Of a stretch of DNA of 64,000 nucleotides, positions 33,225 to 45,259 are shown piece after piece. A program made the translations under genes and the position numbers. This DNA is from Antedon mediterranea. Lineage: Eukaryota; Echinodermata; Crinoidea; Comatulida; Antedonidae. The notes under the pieces were generated by a model, which saw only the letters and a list, made by a program, of their open reading frames with translations, was not told the origin of the DNA and ran no database searches. The DNA is taken from NCBI RefSeq assembly GCF_964355755.1, contig NC_092673.1:1803001-1867000 (forward strand), given 5' to 3'. Position 1 is the first letter of the stretch. Every line of letters starts with the position of its first letter.

Positions 33225-36200
33225 TCACCCTTTGCGCAGTGGAAAAAATTCCTGAAGAAAAAAATAATAAAATATGGTACTGTGTTAACATGTTATATAA
33301 AGGTAGTACACAAGCAGTATCATCAATTGACCATAACATTTTATATTAAAATCGAAAATGTTTCAATTAAACAAAGTGAATTACAAAAATCTGTTTACAA
33401 ATAATTAAGTCATTGTAGAACAATAATCAGTGATGATAATTTTGTTGATTTGATAATAAAAAATTATTATGATATCAAGAATAAATGGTGCGTGATTTTT
33501 ACCATTTCCATTCCAAATAATCTTGGCACCGGCAAAATGATCTGAAAAAAAATATTGTATTGCACATAATTAGGCAACATATTTATAATAATAATTTATT
33601 ATATTTATTATAATGAGCTGCACATTATTCTTGAGAGAATTACTACTTATTGTACAACCTGTAATATATTTATTATACGATTCACATCTTATTCCTAAGC
33701 AGGTTAGCTTATGAATGGCAGCACTCAAGTTTTGTTTTTGGTATAGGAGTTAAAGGTGGCGCTAGATAAATGTCTAAAATTATCATCATTTACTGGTGTT
33801 TTTTTAGGCTAATCCTACTAACCTCCTGATCATGTTCTTGTTCCTGTTCCTGTTGAGGAAAGAGCAAATCTTCAAAGGGCAGGGGACCTAAGAAAAATAA
33901 ATTGAGTTTAATGAAAACAATGGTGCAGTACTCGCTGCTTACTTGGGACTTAATCAAGCATGTCTATACAAATTATTCAGTATTATTCATCTTTTTAATA
34001 AATTGTTGGATGCAAATGAATTACACATTATTTTTTTTTTATTTTACAAATAATTAAGTCATTGTAGGACAATAATCAGTGATGATAATTTTGTTGATTT
34101 CATAATAAATAATGCATGATTTTTACCAGGTAGCTGCTCATCCTCAACTTGTAGACCTATTCCAATCAACAATCTAGGCACCGGGATAATAACCTGAAAA
34201 AAAAAAGCATTGCACATAATTAGACATATTCGTAATCTGTGAGACATAGTTTTACACAATTACTACTTATTGTACAAACTCAAAATATATTTACATAAGA
34301 TTTATATTTTATTCCTAAGCAGGCTAGCTTATGAATGGCAACACTCAAGTTTTGTTTCGGGGACAGGAGTTATAGGTGGCGCTAGACGGTAAATGTCTAA
34401 ATATAATATAACAGTAAACACAATATATCGCTATGTAAAAATATAGATACAATTTTTTTTTTATATAATGACCTCATTCCGTCCATTGTCACAAGCAAGT
34501 ATAGGCATTTCAAGAGGTGGCAATGCCAAATCATCTAACACCTCTTGTCGCTCTTTGGTCTTTTTTCCCCAGACACATTCTTTGGCATTGTCTTCCTTGT
34601 CATCTGTGCAAGGCTTTCCAAAACCATTAAGTTCTAGAGAAAAACAAACATTTACAAACAAATTATTATAATATAATTAAAATCGTTAAAATATTTTCTA
34701 ATCTTATCAGTACAAGATGATAGTTCGTATTGATATAATTGAAATATCATTTTACATACCTTCCATTAATCGGTATAGCCTATCCGTTTTTTCCATCAAA
34801 TTGATTTCCTTGCTGCCAGTCTCCTGGACAGGGAGGGGAAGTGCATCTCTTCTTAATTCTTCAAGGGAATAAACTTTAAAACAAAATGTATTTAGTTTCT
34901 ATTTATTTGTTTCAACAAGAAAATGAGGACAAAAGCAGAACAACCACTATATATATAAATATGAAAACTAATAGAAATGTAGCAACTTTTATATCACTGA
35001 TGACATAGACACCATTTACCCATTTAAAACCACCTCTCGAGTAGTTCCAGGATCGGCTTTTACGTTTGGGCTAGCTTATGCAGTGAACTATGACCAAGGG
35101 CTTGAGAATCATAAGTGTAAATGGGGTCATACCTGTAGATTGAATTTTTATCTTTTTCTAGCCTGATAATAATAGACAAATATTCACAATACACTAACGT
35201 GTTATTACATTATTGTAAAGTTGTATATATTAAATACATTTTCAGTATATCACTGGGCGGTTTAGAAATTGTTTTGTGCCCGTCGTGTTTATATATATAT
35301 TTCAATATATAACTATATATAAAAATGTATACTGTATATTAATTAACATTTCAGAATCCCATATACTAAATTAATTTAACATGCAGCTCCAAATTTCTGT
35401 GCAAATTCAGTAAAGGATGATTCTTGAGAAACATTTCTTACCCTTTGATACACAGTCTACATATAATGCATTCATGCCTTCAACAAGTCTTTTTATTTCT
35501 GCTTTAATATCTAGTTCTGGTGTTGTGCAAGGCGTGGGAAACTTCAAATCTAACAAAATGTAAAACAACATTGAATTAATTAAAGTAAGTAGTTAAAAAT
35601 GTTAATATTATATGTATTCAATTCAATTCAATTCAAGAAACATTTATTGACCATATTTTAGCATAACATTAACAATGGTTAGCATATAATATATATAGTC
35701 AAGAGACTACAAAAGGCCCGATGGGCCTGTCACTGTAGTCTCTCTTTACATTATACAAGTATACATACCAATACAAATAATAATAATGCAACACTTAGGC
35801 TAATCTTAATTAGCCGTTATGTACATTATATCAGTAAAAAAAAAAAGAAAAAAAATACAGTATCTTAATTAATTAGGTAACCATCTGAGATATACTATAA
35901 TAAAAGATATTCTTTAATGGACCTTTTTAAACTTTTACCATGCTTATGCACCATGCTTGGAATTTTATTACAGAAATAATTCCAAAGTTTAGGTCCATTT
36001 ATATGAATAAAGTGTTGGCCGCAAGTTAGTCTTGAGAAAGGTACATTCATTGCATATTTTTGTCTAAGATTGTGATAATTGTTGTCATGCTTACTAAAAA
36101 TGTTCAGAACATATTGTGGTAACACACCACGCCTAACATTATCCATGAAGCCTATAACATTTAGTTTATGGATGTCGTGAATATTAAGTATTTTTAGTTT

Positions 36201-39200
36201 TTTAAACAGAGGTTCAGACGACACTCTCATGTTTGAATGAGTTATTATTCTGGCAGCTCTTTTCTGGAGCTTCCATAATGTTTCCAGTGTACTATTGTAT
36301 GTGCTTCCCCATACAAGATTGCCATATTGGAAATGGGGTAATATTAAGGTGTTGTATAAGTTGGTTAAAATATGAGATGGAAAAAAATCTCTAATGTACA
36401 CAATGCACATCTACAAATCAAGTTTTTTACTAATAAACACATACTACCGTGTCAACGTCATACACTATTAAATATATTATCCCATTTATGAAGTGAATAA
36501 TTATTACATGAAATTAAAATAGCCTATTGTATTCAACAACAAAAAAATTTCAGGGGACAATATCCAATTATTAATTGTAGAATTAATTATAAAATACTAC
36601 CTCCTGCTTTATGGCAAATGTTGTTTAAATCGTTGATATCGCATGGTTTTATCGTAGCAGTCGATTGCTTAGGCGCATCAGACATTCTGTAAATTGTTTA
36701 AAGTAATTTCAATTATTTGTTGACAATATAGACTTTATGGAATTAATAAAAATTCCAAACATACATAAAAAAGTATAATTTCATATCATCAAAATGTATA
36801 CATTAGTTCAAACATAAGTAACACTTACTGAAACGATGTAATTTTTAAATGATAAATAAATATTGTTGTTTATTAGTACATTTATTTTTATATTATTTAA
36901 CTTACCTTAGGTACTCGTTCATGCCATCATGAGTTTCACTGGATTTTTAAAAAAAACAGAGAGGTAAAAAATAAATTTGAAAATTTTCATCTACTCAGAT
37001 ATTTTACGAGGGCGGTCCATCCAGCCGAAGCTGATCATTAGGGACCCTCACAAAAATACATCATGATGAGACATAAACATGTAACAATAACAATTAAATT
37101 AAAATAAATAACTCCTGCTAAGAATTGAATACAAACACATTTGTTGTAGTGTATTATTCTTTAGTATATCATTAAAGAAACCAGGTGATTGCTAAGTTTA
37201 AAAGATGAAAAAGTGCCTTACCTACTCCTCAACTGAGGTGACATACGCCTGTATACATCACCATTACAATCTAATGACAATACCATCCTGTAAAAAATAA
37301 CAATTTGCAATTAATTTTAATGCTAAATAAACTTTATATTTAATATAAAAATTATGTTACAAACTAGTTATCAGAAAGTCTATATTATTTTGTAAACCAG
37401 TGCTGATTTTTTCCATTTTTTGACTATCCAATTATTTATTTTCACAATGGACTTACTCTGTTGTTGGAGGTTGCAAGGTTGCAGGAGAACTAGAGAATGT
37501 AACATTTCCAGAATCTACAGCACTGAAAAACAAGTAGGAGTGAGTATGACAACAAATGGAAATTAAGAAACAGTGTGTCCAAAAAGATGACTCCTCTTCT
37601 TAAGCTCTGTGTACACTATCAAACTTTATGTGACAAACAAAATGTGACGTGCCCATATATGGACATGATGATGTCACTACCATATTTGGAAATATCACTA
37701 CCATATTTGGGCACATCACACTTTTTTTTGTCAAACTAGTTTGATGGTGTAGACAGAGCTTTAGAGTCATCTAATACCTACCTATATAATATTAAAGCTT
37801 GGTTCCCACTTGGATGCAGCACAGGACATAAGCTCAACGCAAGTAAGTTGACCAATCACAAGCGACAGTTCGGATGATCCATCCATCGCGTTGTGTTGTC
37901 ATTGGTTAAATTGCTTGTGATGCACTTATGTCCTTGCGTTGCGTCCACGGGGACACATTTAAGTGTCCCCTTAATAGGGATTTGCCATAGTGTTAAATCA
38001 TGCCCCTTGTTTGTTTTATGAGAAAGTGTCAGAATTATCCACCTGAATCCATTGAAGATTTGTTCAATCTTTTAACTCTGTAATTGCTAGAGTATTTTTC
38101 AGTATCAAGCATGATTACATTTTTCTCTTGTGCAGTGTCTTCATTTCTCCAGAACTTACTTTTTAACATCTTCTTCATTAGACAAGATGGATCCTCCTGA
38201 GGTGTGGCTGCCAAGTCCGGAATCTTTCAACCTGGAACACAAAATATTTATTTTGATTACCAGAAATAAAATTGTATCTTAATACAAATTGATATGACTA
38301 AATTAAAGGATCATAATTATAAGTTTGTTAATGTACATGTTTGAAATGTTGTGAATACTCTGATGTCATGCCTTTCTGTATTAATTCATTTGCATAATGG
38401 TTTGAAGTCGACCCATGTTCACATAATCCCTTTATCTTCTTCTGATCGAAACAACATTGTAGGCTTATGAGTGGTAGGTTGTATTATAACTTGATCCAAA
38501 CGACAATGATACATAGTAGGCTAAATGACCAAGGTACCAAAAAATATATCTTACTGTTCTGATTTCCTGACCTTCCTTCTAACCACTGGTCCACTATCCC
38601 CTCTACCAACAGCTGGATCAGCATCTCTGAAATATTTAACAATTATATTATAAAAAAAATCTTTGATTTTGCTTAGACAATAATTTTTATAAATATTTAC
38701 TTTCACCATGTACTTACTTTGTTGTGGGAGAATGCAAGGTTGCAGAATCAGGAGAACTAGAGACAGTGATTGACAAGCCTCCTGAAGTGTGGCTGCCAAG
38801 TCCAGAATCTTTCAACCTGGAACACAAAATACTGATTACCAGAAATAAAATTGAATGTTAATAAAAAATTGGTATGACTACATTAAAGGATCATAATTAT
38901 AGGTTAGTTAGTGTACAAATCTGAAAGTTTGTGAATACTCTGATGTCATTTCTTTTTGTATTGAATGATTTAATTCTGTTAAGCATATAGTGGTCTAAAG
39001 TCAACCATGTTCACATAATCCCTCTATCGTCTCCTGCAGTAATAATTGATCCAAACAACAATGATACATACAGTCGGCTAAATGATCAAGGTAACACATT
39101 AAAATATCTATTCTTACTGTTCCGAGGGCACATTATTTTTAACCACTGAAGTTTCTTCCACTATATCAGTAGGTGAATTCATTTCTCTGAAATAGATCAG

Positions 39201-40961
39201 TATATTTAAATAATTAGCAAATATTTTACATGACAAAAAAAGACACAAAAAACAATGTTGTGACATAAAATGTGAAAGAGGAATGTTAAAGCTTTTTTAA
39301 AGCAAATATTTGTAACAGAAATCAAGACGAAAAAACATGAATTTCCCTTAATATGGTCAAATACAAAATTTGGCAAAATTCTGCCATAAAAATTAGGAAG
39401 ACTTTTTTTTCAGTAGTTAGGTGCAATAACATGTCTGCTGACTCCCTAGAAGGTGAAAAAAGATGGTGGATATACAGTGGATAATTTTTGCTATAGCATG
39501 AAAATAAAAATCTTAAATTGAATATAAATACCAGAAATGTAAAATTCAAGTTATATTACATATATTTAGTCATCTGATAACATTTTTTACCACACCGTTT
39601 ATTTTTCATAGCTTTTTAAAATGCCTCTCTATTTACAAAATTTGTGTACAAAAGAATAGAGATTTTACTGTGTAATTTGAACTATCCCCCCACTGATAAG
39701 AAAGTGCTTATTGTCAACAAGCTAGTGTAACACAAATAAAATCCCAAAAGTTATGAAACATAGGCCCTGTTTCTGCTGCCAAGAAAATACCGCATTTTAT
39801 ACAGTATTTTTTGAATACCGTATATATACCATATTTTGTTGGCAGCAGAAACTGCGCTCATAAAAAAAATACCGTATTTTGTATACCGTATTTTCCCCAC
39901 AAAATTTGTGGATAAAATACGGTATTTACAATTTATACCGTATTTTTTGTACCCTTTTCTGCTGCCAATAAAAAATACAATATTTTTTTTAACATGCGAC
40001 ATGAGGTAAACATCGTGTTTTATTTTCTGTCGCTGTCAGCTGTTTTACACACGTGTATAGATATATTCGGCGAAAATGTGGAGCGAAGACGTCACGGTAT
40101 TTACTATATAAATCTGTGTGGGGAAGAAGGGGGTGGGGAAGCTAAAATGTCCGGCCAACTAAAAGTTAATAGAAGGGACAACCACATTTATAAAGACATT
40201 TCTAAAAAATTAAAGCAGGAGTACTGAATAGACTTGCCTCCAAAGCAAGTAAACTCAAAGCTGAAGAGCCTGTGAAAGCAGTACAACATTGCAAAAGACA
40301 AACTCGGGGAGGAAATGAATTACTTGTCCCCATTACGATGTTTTCTGTGCTCTTGCAACATCTCTATCACTAGGGCTAGGCTGTTGAAAGTGAGACATAA
40401 AACTTCCTTTATTGCGACTTTTAATTAATATCGACCAAATAAATGAATGGCAATTTGGGTAAAAAGGATGAAAATTTAACATGACCACCCAAGAAGTATT
40501 GTTAGCAGAAACGGGGTACTAAAAAATACTGTATTTTTATACCGTATTTTGAGCAGTTTCAGCAGAAACAGGCCCATATAGGGGAAACTATAGATCGATA
40601 ATTATTGGAATATATGATCAATAGAAATTTTTTGCCTGCACCCGGCCTTTAAATCATTGAAAGATCAATTTAGAGTATTAAATTAATCATTTTGAAGTTT
40701 ATTTGAATGGCAGACAAAGCATTGGTTATTATTGAATTGAAAATATTAATTAATGATCATGTTTGTATAAATTCTCGGGTGATTTAGGAAATATTCAAAA
40801 TACAAAGTCTTCTTCGAATTAAATAAAGAAAACATCCATATTCTTAAAAACTTCTGAATCTGTGAAATGGCAATTAAATTTGGACTTAAATTAAAATGGA
40901 ATCTAAAAACTTACATATCATTAGTATCAGACAGAGTCTGAGGGACATCATTGTTATCCAT
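33225..40961 (-). CDS. Uncharacterised protein, RING-less relative of the RING-H2 gene
   Basis: Sixteen coding exons chain in phase: 40961-40915, 39186-39118, 38816-38718, 38626-38555, 38231-38160, 37522-37457, 37287-37222, 36938-36906, 36686-36601, 35549-35442, 34873-34760, 34633-34473, 34193-34127, 33887-33823, 33541-33503, 33251-33225, giving 396 residues. The first eight are small and all split codons at phase 2, as in the RING gene. ETHDGMNEYL and the following DINDLNNICHKAG match TESQNDGMNQYL and DLHDVNRLCMVK there. Two exons begin LKDSGLGSHTSGG, an exon duplication carrying a DSGLGS motif. The C-terminal half is new: KRLVEGMNALYVDCVSK, a possible coiled coil with MEKTDRLYRLME, then IIPVPRLLIGIGLQVEDEQL and its partial copy IILPVPRLFGMEM. 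No RING or other known domain is visible. Function unknown; the last two exons are the least certain. Confidence 0.65.
33410..33800. repeat. Segmental duplication, copy 2 (with exon 33503-33541)
   Basis: Matches 34045-34400: ACAAATAATTAAGTCATTGT, CAATAATCAGTGATGATAAT and, further on, TTATTCCTAAGCAGG with TAGCTTATGAATGGCA and AGGTGGCGCTAGA. Both copies keep a V/I-I-x-PVPRL exon. Confidence 0.85.
34045..34400. repeat. Segmental duplication, copy 1 (with exon 34127-34193)
   Basis: Partner of 33410-33800, offset about 630 bp in tandem. The exon here is longer (67 bp) than its partner (39 bp). Confidence 0.85.
35616..36412 (-). mobile_element. Truncated non-LTR retrotransposon (Jockey/CR1-type), intronic
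   Basis: Minus strand. An open frame of 171 codons (36410-35895) carries TLILPHFQYGNLVWGSTYNS, LQKRAARIITHSNM, EPLFKKLKILNIHDIHKLNV and WNYFCNKIPSM, the C-terminal 'thumb' region of Jockey/CR1-like reverse transcriptases after the catalytic core. A 3' UTR of about 280 bp follows, ending in ATTCA/TGAAT repeats (35617-35640). The 5' part, with YADD, is missing. Inserted between two exons of the 33225-40961 gene, same strand. Confidence 0.88.
37601..37763. mobile_element. Palindromic MITE, family A copy 3
   Basis: TIRs TAAGCTCTGTGTACACTATC and GATGGTGTAGACAGAGCTTT; inner GTGACGTGCCCATATATGGA and the mirrored TTTGGGCACATCACACTTTT. It lies only 30 bp from a family B element. Confidence 0.88.
37793..37963. 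mobile_element. Palindromic MITE, family B copy 2
   Basis: TIRs TAAAGCTTGGTTCCCACTTG and GCGTCCACGGGGACACATTT; inner ACCAATCACAAGCGA with the mirrored TTGCTTGTGATGC. Confidence 0.75.
39763..40575. mobile_element. Non-autonomous DNA transposon with remnants of a Myb/SANT-like ORF
   Basis: Terminal inverted repeats GGCCCTGTTTCTGCTG (left) and CAGCAGAAACAGGCC (right), plus subterminal ATACCGTATTTT words in both orientations. About 810 bp long. Inside, the plus strand reads VNRRDNHIYKDISKKLKQEY, and after in-frame stops QYNIAKDKLGEEM, resembling the Myb/SANT-like DNA-binding domain of PIF/Harbinger accessory proteins. The ORF is broken. Flanks ACATA and ATATA may be remnants of a target duplication. 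Confidence 0.7.
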
Positions 40962-42119
40962 GTTTAAATCTAAAAAAGAATAGATTTTTAGTGTTTGTAT
41001 TTTTTAATGTTTGCCATAGTCCCCAGCCTAGCCTAGGGTAGGGATGTCCGCTACTTAGGCCTATATACTTAGGTTGAATCCATGTTCATAATATTAGAAA
41101 GGTTTTGACTTTGCAAGGGCTAGGCCTTCCATCTTGTCCTCCATCTCCTCCCCGCCATAAAAAAGGCGGCCATATAAGGCACAGTCAGTGGGTATCGAAA
41201 ATAAAACATGTCTAGGCCCTATATAGGGCTAGAGGTAGAGGGATGGGGAGGCCTATATATTTAATTATGATATACGGCCACAATATTAGCTATCACGGTT
41301 AAGAAATTATCACCAACAATAATGTTGTATTTCATAAATCAAAATACATTATTAGACTACTCACAGTTTTGGATCCGAAGTTTTAAAAACGCAATACGTC
41401 TTTTTTAATACAAATAGGACCTCTTACTTTTTGTTTATCGATGATGTAATCATCATGAAGGCCGCCGCCACCGTGGGTGGCCCGACAATCTACCTGTTGT
41501 ACACCTGCATGCTGCTCATGATTCCATTCGAAATTAAACGACAATCCGATATAGAACATTAACCGATAATTAACGGGCATTTTGATGAGGTTCTCAAATA
41601 CTATTATTAGATATTTTGATGTACTAACTAATGAGATAAAATGATGATAAACATTCACATGCCTCCTTTGAGCAATTTATTGTTCAATTCTTTAATTTTT
41701 TTTTACTGAATAGGCCCATAACCATTTTGTTGGAAAAGTAAATAGCAAACATTTGTAAAAGTAACGTGGCTCTAAAATTGAAAATGTTAATTGTACAACA
41801 TTGGAAGTTTAGAATCTCGTTTTTTAAAAAATCAACTACAACAATTTCTTTATTTAGTTATGTTTTTATTTTTTTAATAAAAAAATTGAGCAAGATATAT
41901 AGATATTGAAAAAACGTAACTTATCTATTCTAGTCCTATTAAATTGAACAAATCAAAATTTTAAATGCATGATGTTTAAGATTTTATTTTATTAATAGAT
42001 TTATACATCTGTATTCTTTTATCTGTAAGATCAAAACTAATACAGTAGCAATGTTCAAAGGAGTTCACTGACCGGAAACAGGAAATATGACAAGTTGTAA
42101 AATATTATTTTAAAATGTT
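40962..42119. other. 5' region of the 33225-40961 gene and 3' flank of LYAR
   Basis: 41030-41260 carries an AGGCCTA cluster. A candidate non-coding first exon ends at a minus-strand donor (CCAAAACT, then GTGAGTAG) at about 41365. 41397-41965 is the second copy of the dispersed repeat. The LYAR poly(A) signal (minus-strand AATAAA) is at about 41978. Confidence 0.45.
41397..41965. repeat. Dispersed repeat, copy 2, internally inverted
   Basis: 41397-41785 matches 30500-30975 directly. 41786-41965 (GTACAACATTGGAAG ... CAACTACAACAATTTCTT) matches 31130-31292 as reverse complement. Confidence 0.8.
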
Positions 42120-45050
42120 TTAATCCATTGTCATAATTAATTTAATTCTTTTATCTTCTGTTTTTAAAGATGAGATTGAGTTAATTTTCTTGTAAAACTT
42201 ATCCCTTAATTCTTCTTCTGTTTTACCATTTACATTGCTGCTCATGTACTCGGCTATTACCTGCAAAAAAAAACCGGAATTAATCAATAATCAACTTTAG
42301 TACCGAGTCTACTAAAACAGGACTGCATAATGGAACATACTAAAGCTCTGTCAACACTAGCAAACTACTTTTGACAAAAAAAAGTGTGATGTGCCCAAAT
42401 ATGGTAGTGATATTTCCAAATATGGTAGTGATATGCCATCATCATGTCCATATATGGGCACATCGTATTTTGTTGTCACATAAAGTTTAGTGTAGAAAGA
42501 GTTTTATGACTGAACCTATTTCTGCACCCAGTTGTTGTTCTACCATCCTGTTTGCTAAATTCACTAATTTCTGTAGCTGCATTTACCAGCATACAACGTC
42601 TCTCAACAATCTCTGTCTGCGGACTGTCTACTGAATTTCAGTAAAACGTTGTGGGTAATAATCATGTCATTAGCTGACAGATATTTTTTAACAGTATTAT
42701 AAAATTGTTTGAGTTTATGTAACCAAAGCAAAGAATACAAATACATATCTACCTTTTTTCTTAATTTCTTTATTGACATTTCATTATTTTCTTTTTCTCG
42801 TAATATCCGTTTAATCACAGAGCTCCACTTGAATTTTTCTATGCAAAAAAAATGATAAAAACACGAACTGTTAAAGAATCAAGAATTTCAGCTTACTCCT
42901 AGGTGACTATTATAAAAACATAAAAATATAATTTAATTCTGGTTTATCAAAAAGAAATGGCATTGCAGAAAAATCTGAATTGGGCTAAATTTGTAATTCT
43001 AATATAAAAAGTACAAAATTCCACTTAAAAGTTCATTCAACTATAAAATATGGTAACACATTTACAAATATTTACCTGTATGTTTTATATCATGACTTAT
43101 TTGTAAACAAGCTTGTTTAGATGAAACTTCACAATCATCACCTATAGCAGAAATATAAAATATCAAAACTCTATTATTTCAGTTATTTGATAAAAAAAAA
43201 AAAGTTAAATTGAATTAAAATATGTTAACTATAAAACAAAAACAACAAATTTTACAATTGTTTTTATAATTCTCCAAAAAAATAAAATTGAATTAAAATA
43301 TGTTAACTGTAAAACAAAAACAACAAATTTTACAATTGTTTTCATAACTATTTTACTCCTGTTTGATTGTCTGTGTACAAGATTAGATATCTCAAAACAA
43401 AATCAATTGGTTTTTTGACATACGAATTCATAGATGATACCCAATAATAATTAATGGTATTAGAAAGGCGCTCATTAAAAAAAAATATGCGCGTCTGTGT
43501 GTCAATAATGTAGCTAATTCACATTACCTTCATCATCAGAATGAGTCCTCTTCTTCTTCCCGTTGCAACTTGATATACTGCCCTCTACCTGCGTGGCATC
43601 CGTCTCTACAATATTCTTTGTTTGTTGCTCGTTCTTTTCACCAATTTTTTTGCTAGTTTCTTCAGTTGTTTTCTAGATAAAAATTAATATTGATATTAGT
43701 ATCAAAACCACACACTCAAAACACTGGAAAAAAAGAAACTTTTAAAATCGTCAAGATTGGACATATTCAAAGTCTGATTTAATTAATCTTTATTTTTCAT
43801 GTTTTTGGGGGACAATATTTCTTTCAATAATTATATTGGTCAGGAATACAGATACAAATTGTATGTATTGAGATATGTATTAAGTTTAATGGATATATAG
43901 AAATGTGGTCTATATCAAACTTACTTTGTCATCTGGTCCTGATACAATCAACCATGCCTGCTGCATTAAATGTTTGTCATATAATCTCAAACTATTCTTA
44001 AGAAAATTCTGTAAAACCCAATAAAACTATTCAAATTATTTTTTATTCACACATGTTTCATTCACAAAACATTAATAACAAAAATGATATTACTGTACTG
44101 TACTAGCAATATGGCTTTTTAAATTATTCATTGACCAACAGTTTGTATGCACTTACTTCAAATTTAGTTTTCTTGCGTGGTATATTTGGGTACTCAATGA
44201 TCTGGTTGAGTAAACTTTTCATTTTAGGGTTGGTATGACTACTGGTAGAAGCCTCTCTCACTCTCTAAAATAACATCAAATCAAATATATTTCATTACAA
44301 GTACATCAATATTGAAAATAACATACATTTTTATGATGTTGTGTTTTAATGCGAAATAAAAGATTGTTGTTTTTACCTCTAACCATGCAGCCTGCTTCAC
44401 ATCACCTTTGTTTGGTTTTATATTACTAACTTCTTTTTTACTTCCATACTTTTCATTTTCTGATATGCATTTTGTATGTTCTTTGTAGCCATCTCCACTG
44501 TGGAATATAGATATCAACATTAAGAATATTAACATTAATACAATTTCCAATTTCAAGAATTATAGAGAAAAAAAAAATACTGCCAACCACCATGCAATGT
44601 AGTTGAAAACCTTTAATGATGAGGGGTTGGTTGCTTCATTGACATTTGTTAATTTACAAGACCAAGAACTGAACATTGTAGCTAGTAGTAGCATTCATTT
44701 CTTCACCAGGGAATAAATAACTAGCATAGCAAAAAGCTATACAAAAACAACCTTTTTGCCAACTCAAAAATCAGTTTGATTAGCAATATTGCTAAACAAA
44801 AATTTAAAATAAAATTTTCCCCTGTTCACTGGTAGTAGCTGGCGTGTACAAGGCTGGGGGTTTTTGTAGACGGACTTCCACACTCTGCCTCTGCATACCG
44901 AAATATATTTTAGCAAAATACTTACACAAAATCTTGGCCACAGTCCATACATGATAGAACCTCACATTGCCGACACTGTTGTAGGTAATGTTTCTCAACT
45001 TGCGCTTTCTTCACAGACTGACCACACGCATTGCAGATAAAGAACACCAT
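42120..45050 (-). CDS. LYAR: Cell growth-regulating nucleolar protein LYAR
   Basis: Eight exons in phase: 45050-44926, 44497-44377, 44264-44157, 44008-43925, 43672-43528, 43141-43076, 42838-42753, 42260-42120; 291 residues. The N-terminus MVFFICNACGQSVKKAQVEK with CRQCEVLSCMDCGQDF, and across the intron KEHTKCISENEKYG, is the LYAR pair of zinc fingers (C6, C9, H21, then C34, C37, H49, C52). GDVKQAAWLE and LLNQIIEYPNIPRKKTKF are the next conserved blocks. The middle is Lys/Glu-rich and shorter than in vertebrates (human about 379). The C-terminal block KFKWSSVIKRILREKENNEM followed by SIKKLRKK is the conserved winged-helix-like end. LYAR is a nucleolar zinc-finger protein linked to ribosome biogenesis and gene regulation. 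The donor GT|GTAAGT of exon 1 is chosen because it restores the frame. Confidence 0.95.
42341..42506. mobile_element. Palindromic MITE, family A copy 4
   Basis: TIRs TAAAGCTCTGTCAACACTAG and TTTAGTGTAGAAAGAGTTTT. Contains a duplicated ATATGGTAGTGATAT word. In the last intron of LYAR. Confidence 0.85.
43200..43348. repeat. Two-copy tandem duplication in a LYAR intron
   Basis: AAATTGAATTAAAATATGTT and ACAAATTTTACAATTGTTTT each occur twice, about 80 bp apart. Confidence 0.8.
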
Positions 45051-45259
45051 ATCTCAACCTAAACAAAATATAAGTTCCGCAAAGACTCAATGTAAACAAC
45101 TAATGGATTACAGTATGTCATTCTGGCAGACTGAATGGCGGGGAAAAAAAAAGCAAAAAACGTTGATTTAAAAAACCTGGACATGTACGTTCTTTTGACT
45201 ATGTATGTAACTGTGTAAATTAATTATTAATTTAATTTAATTATATAACATTAATTATG

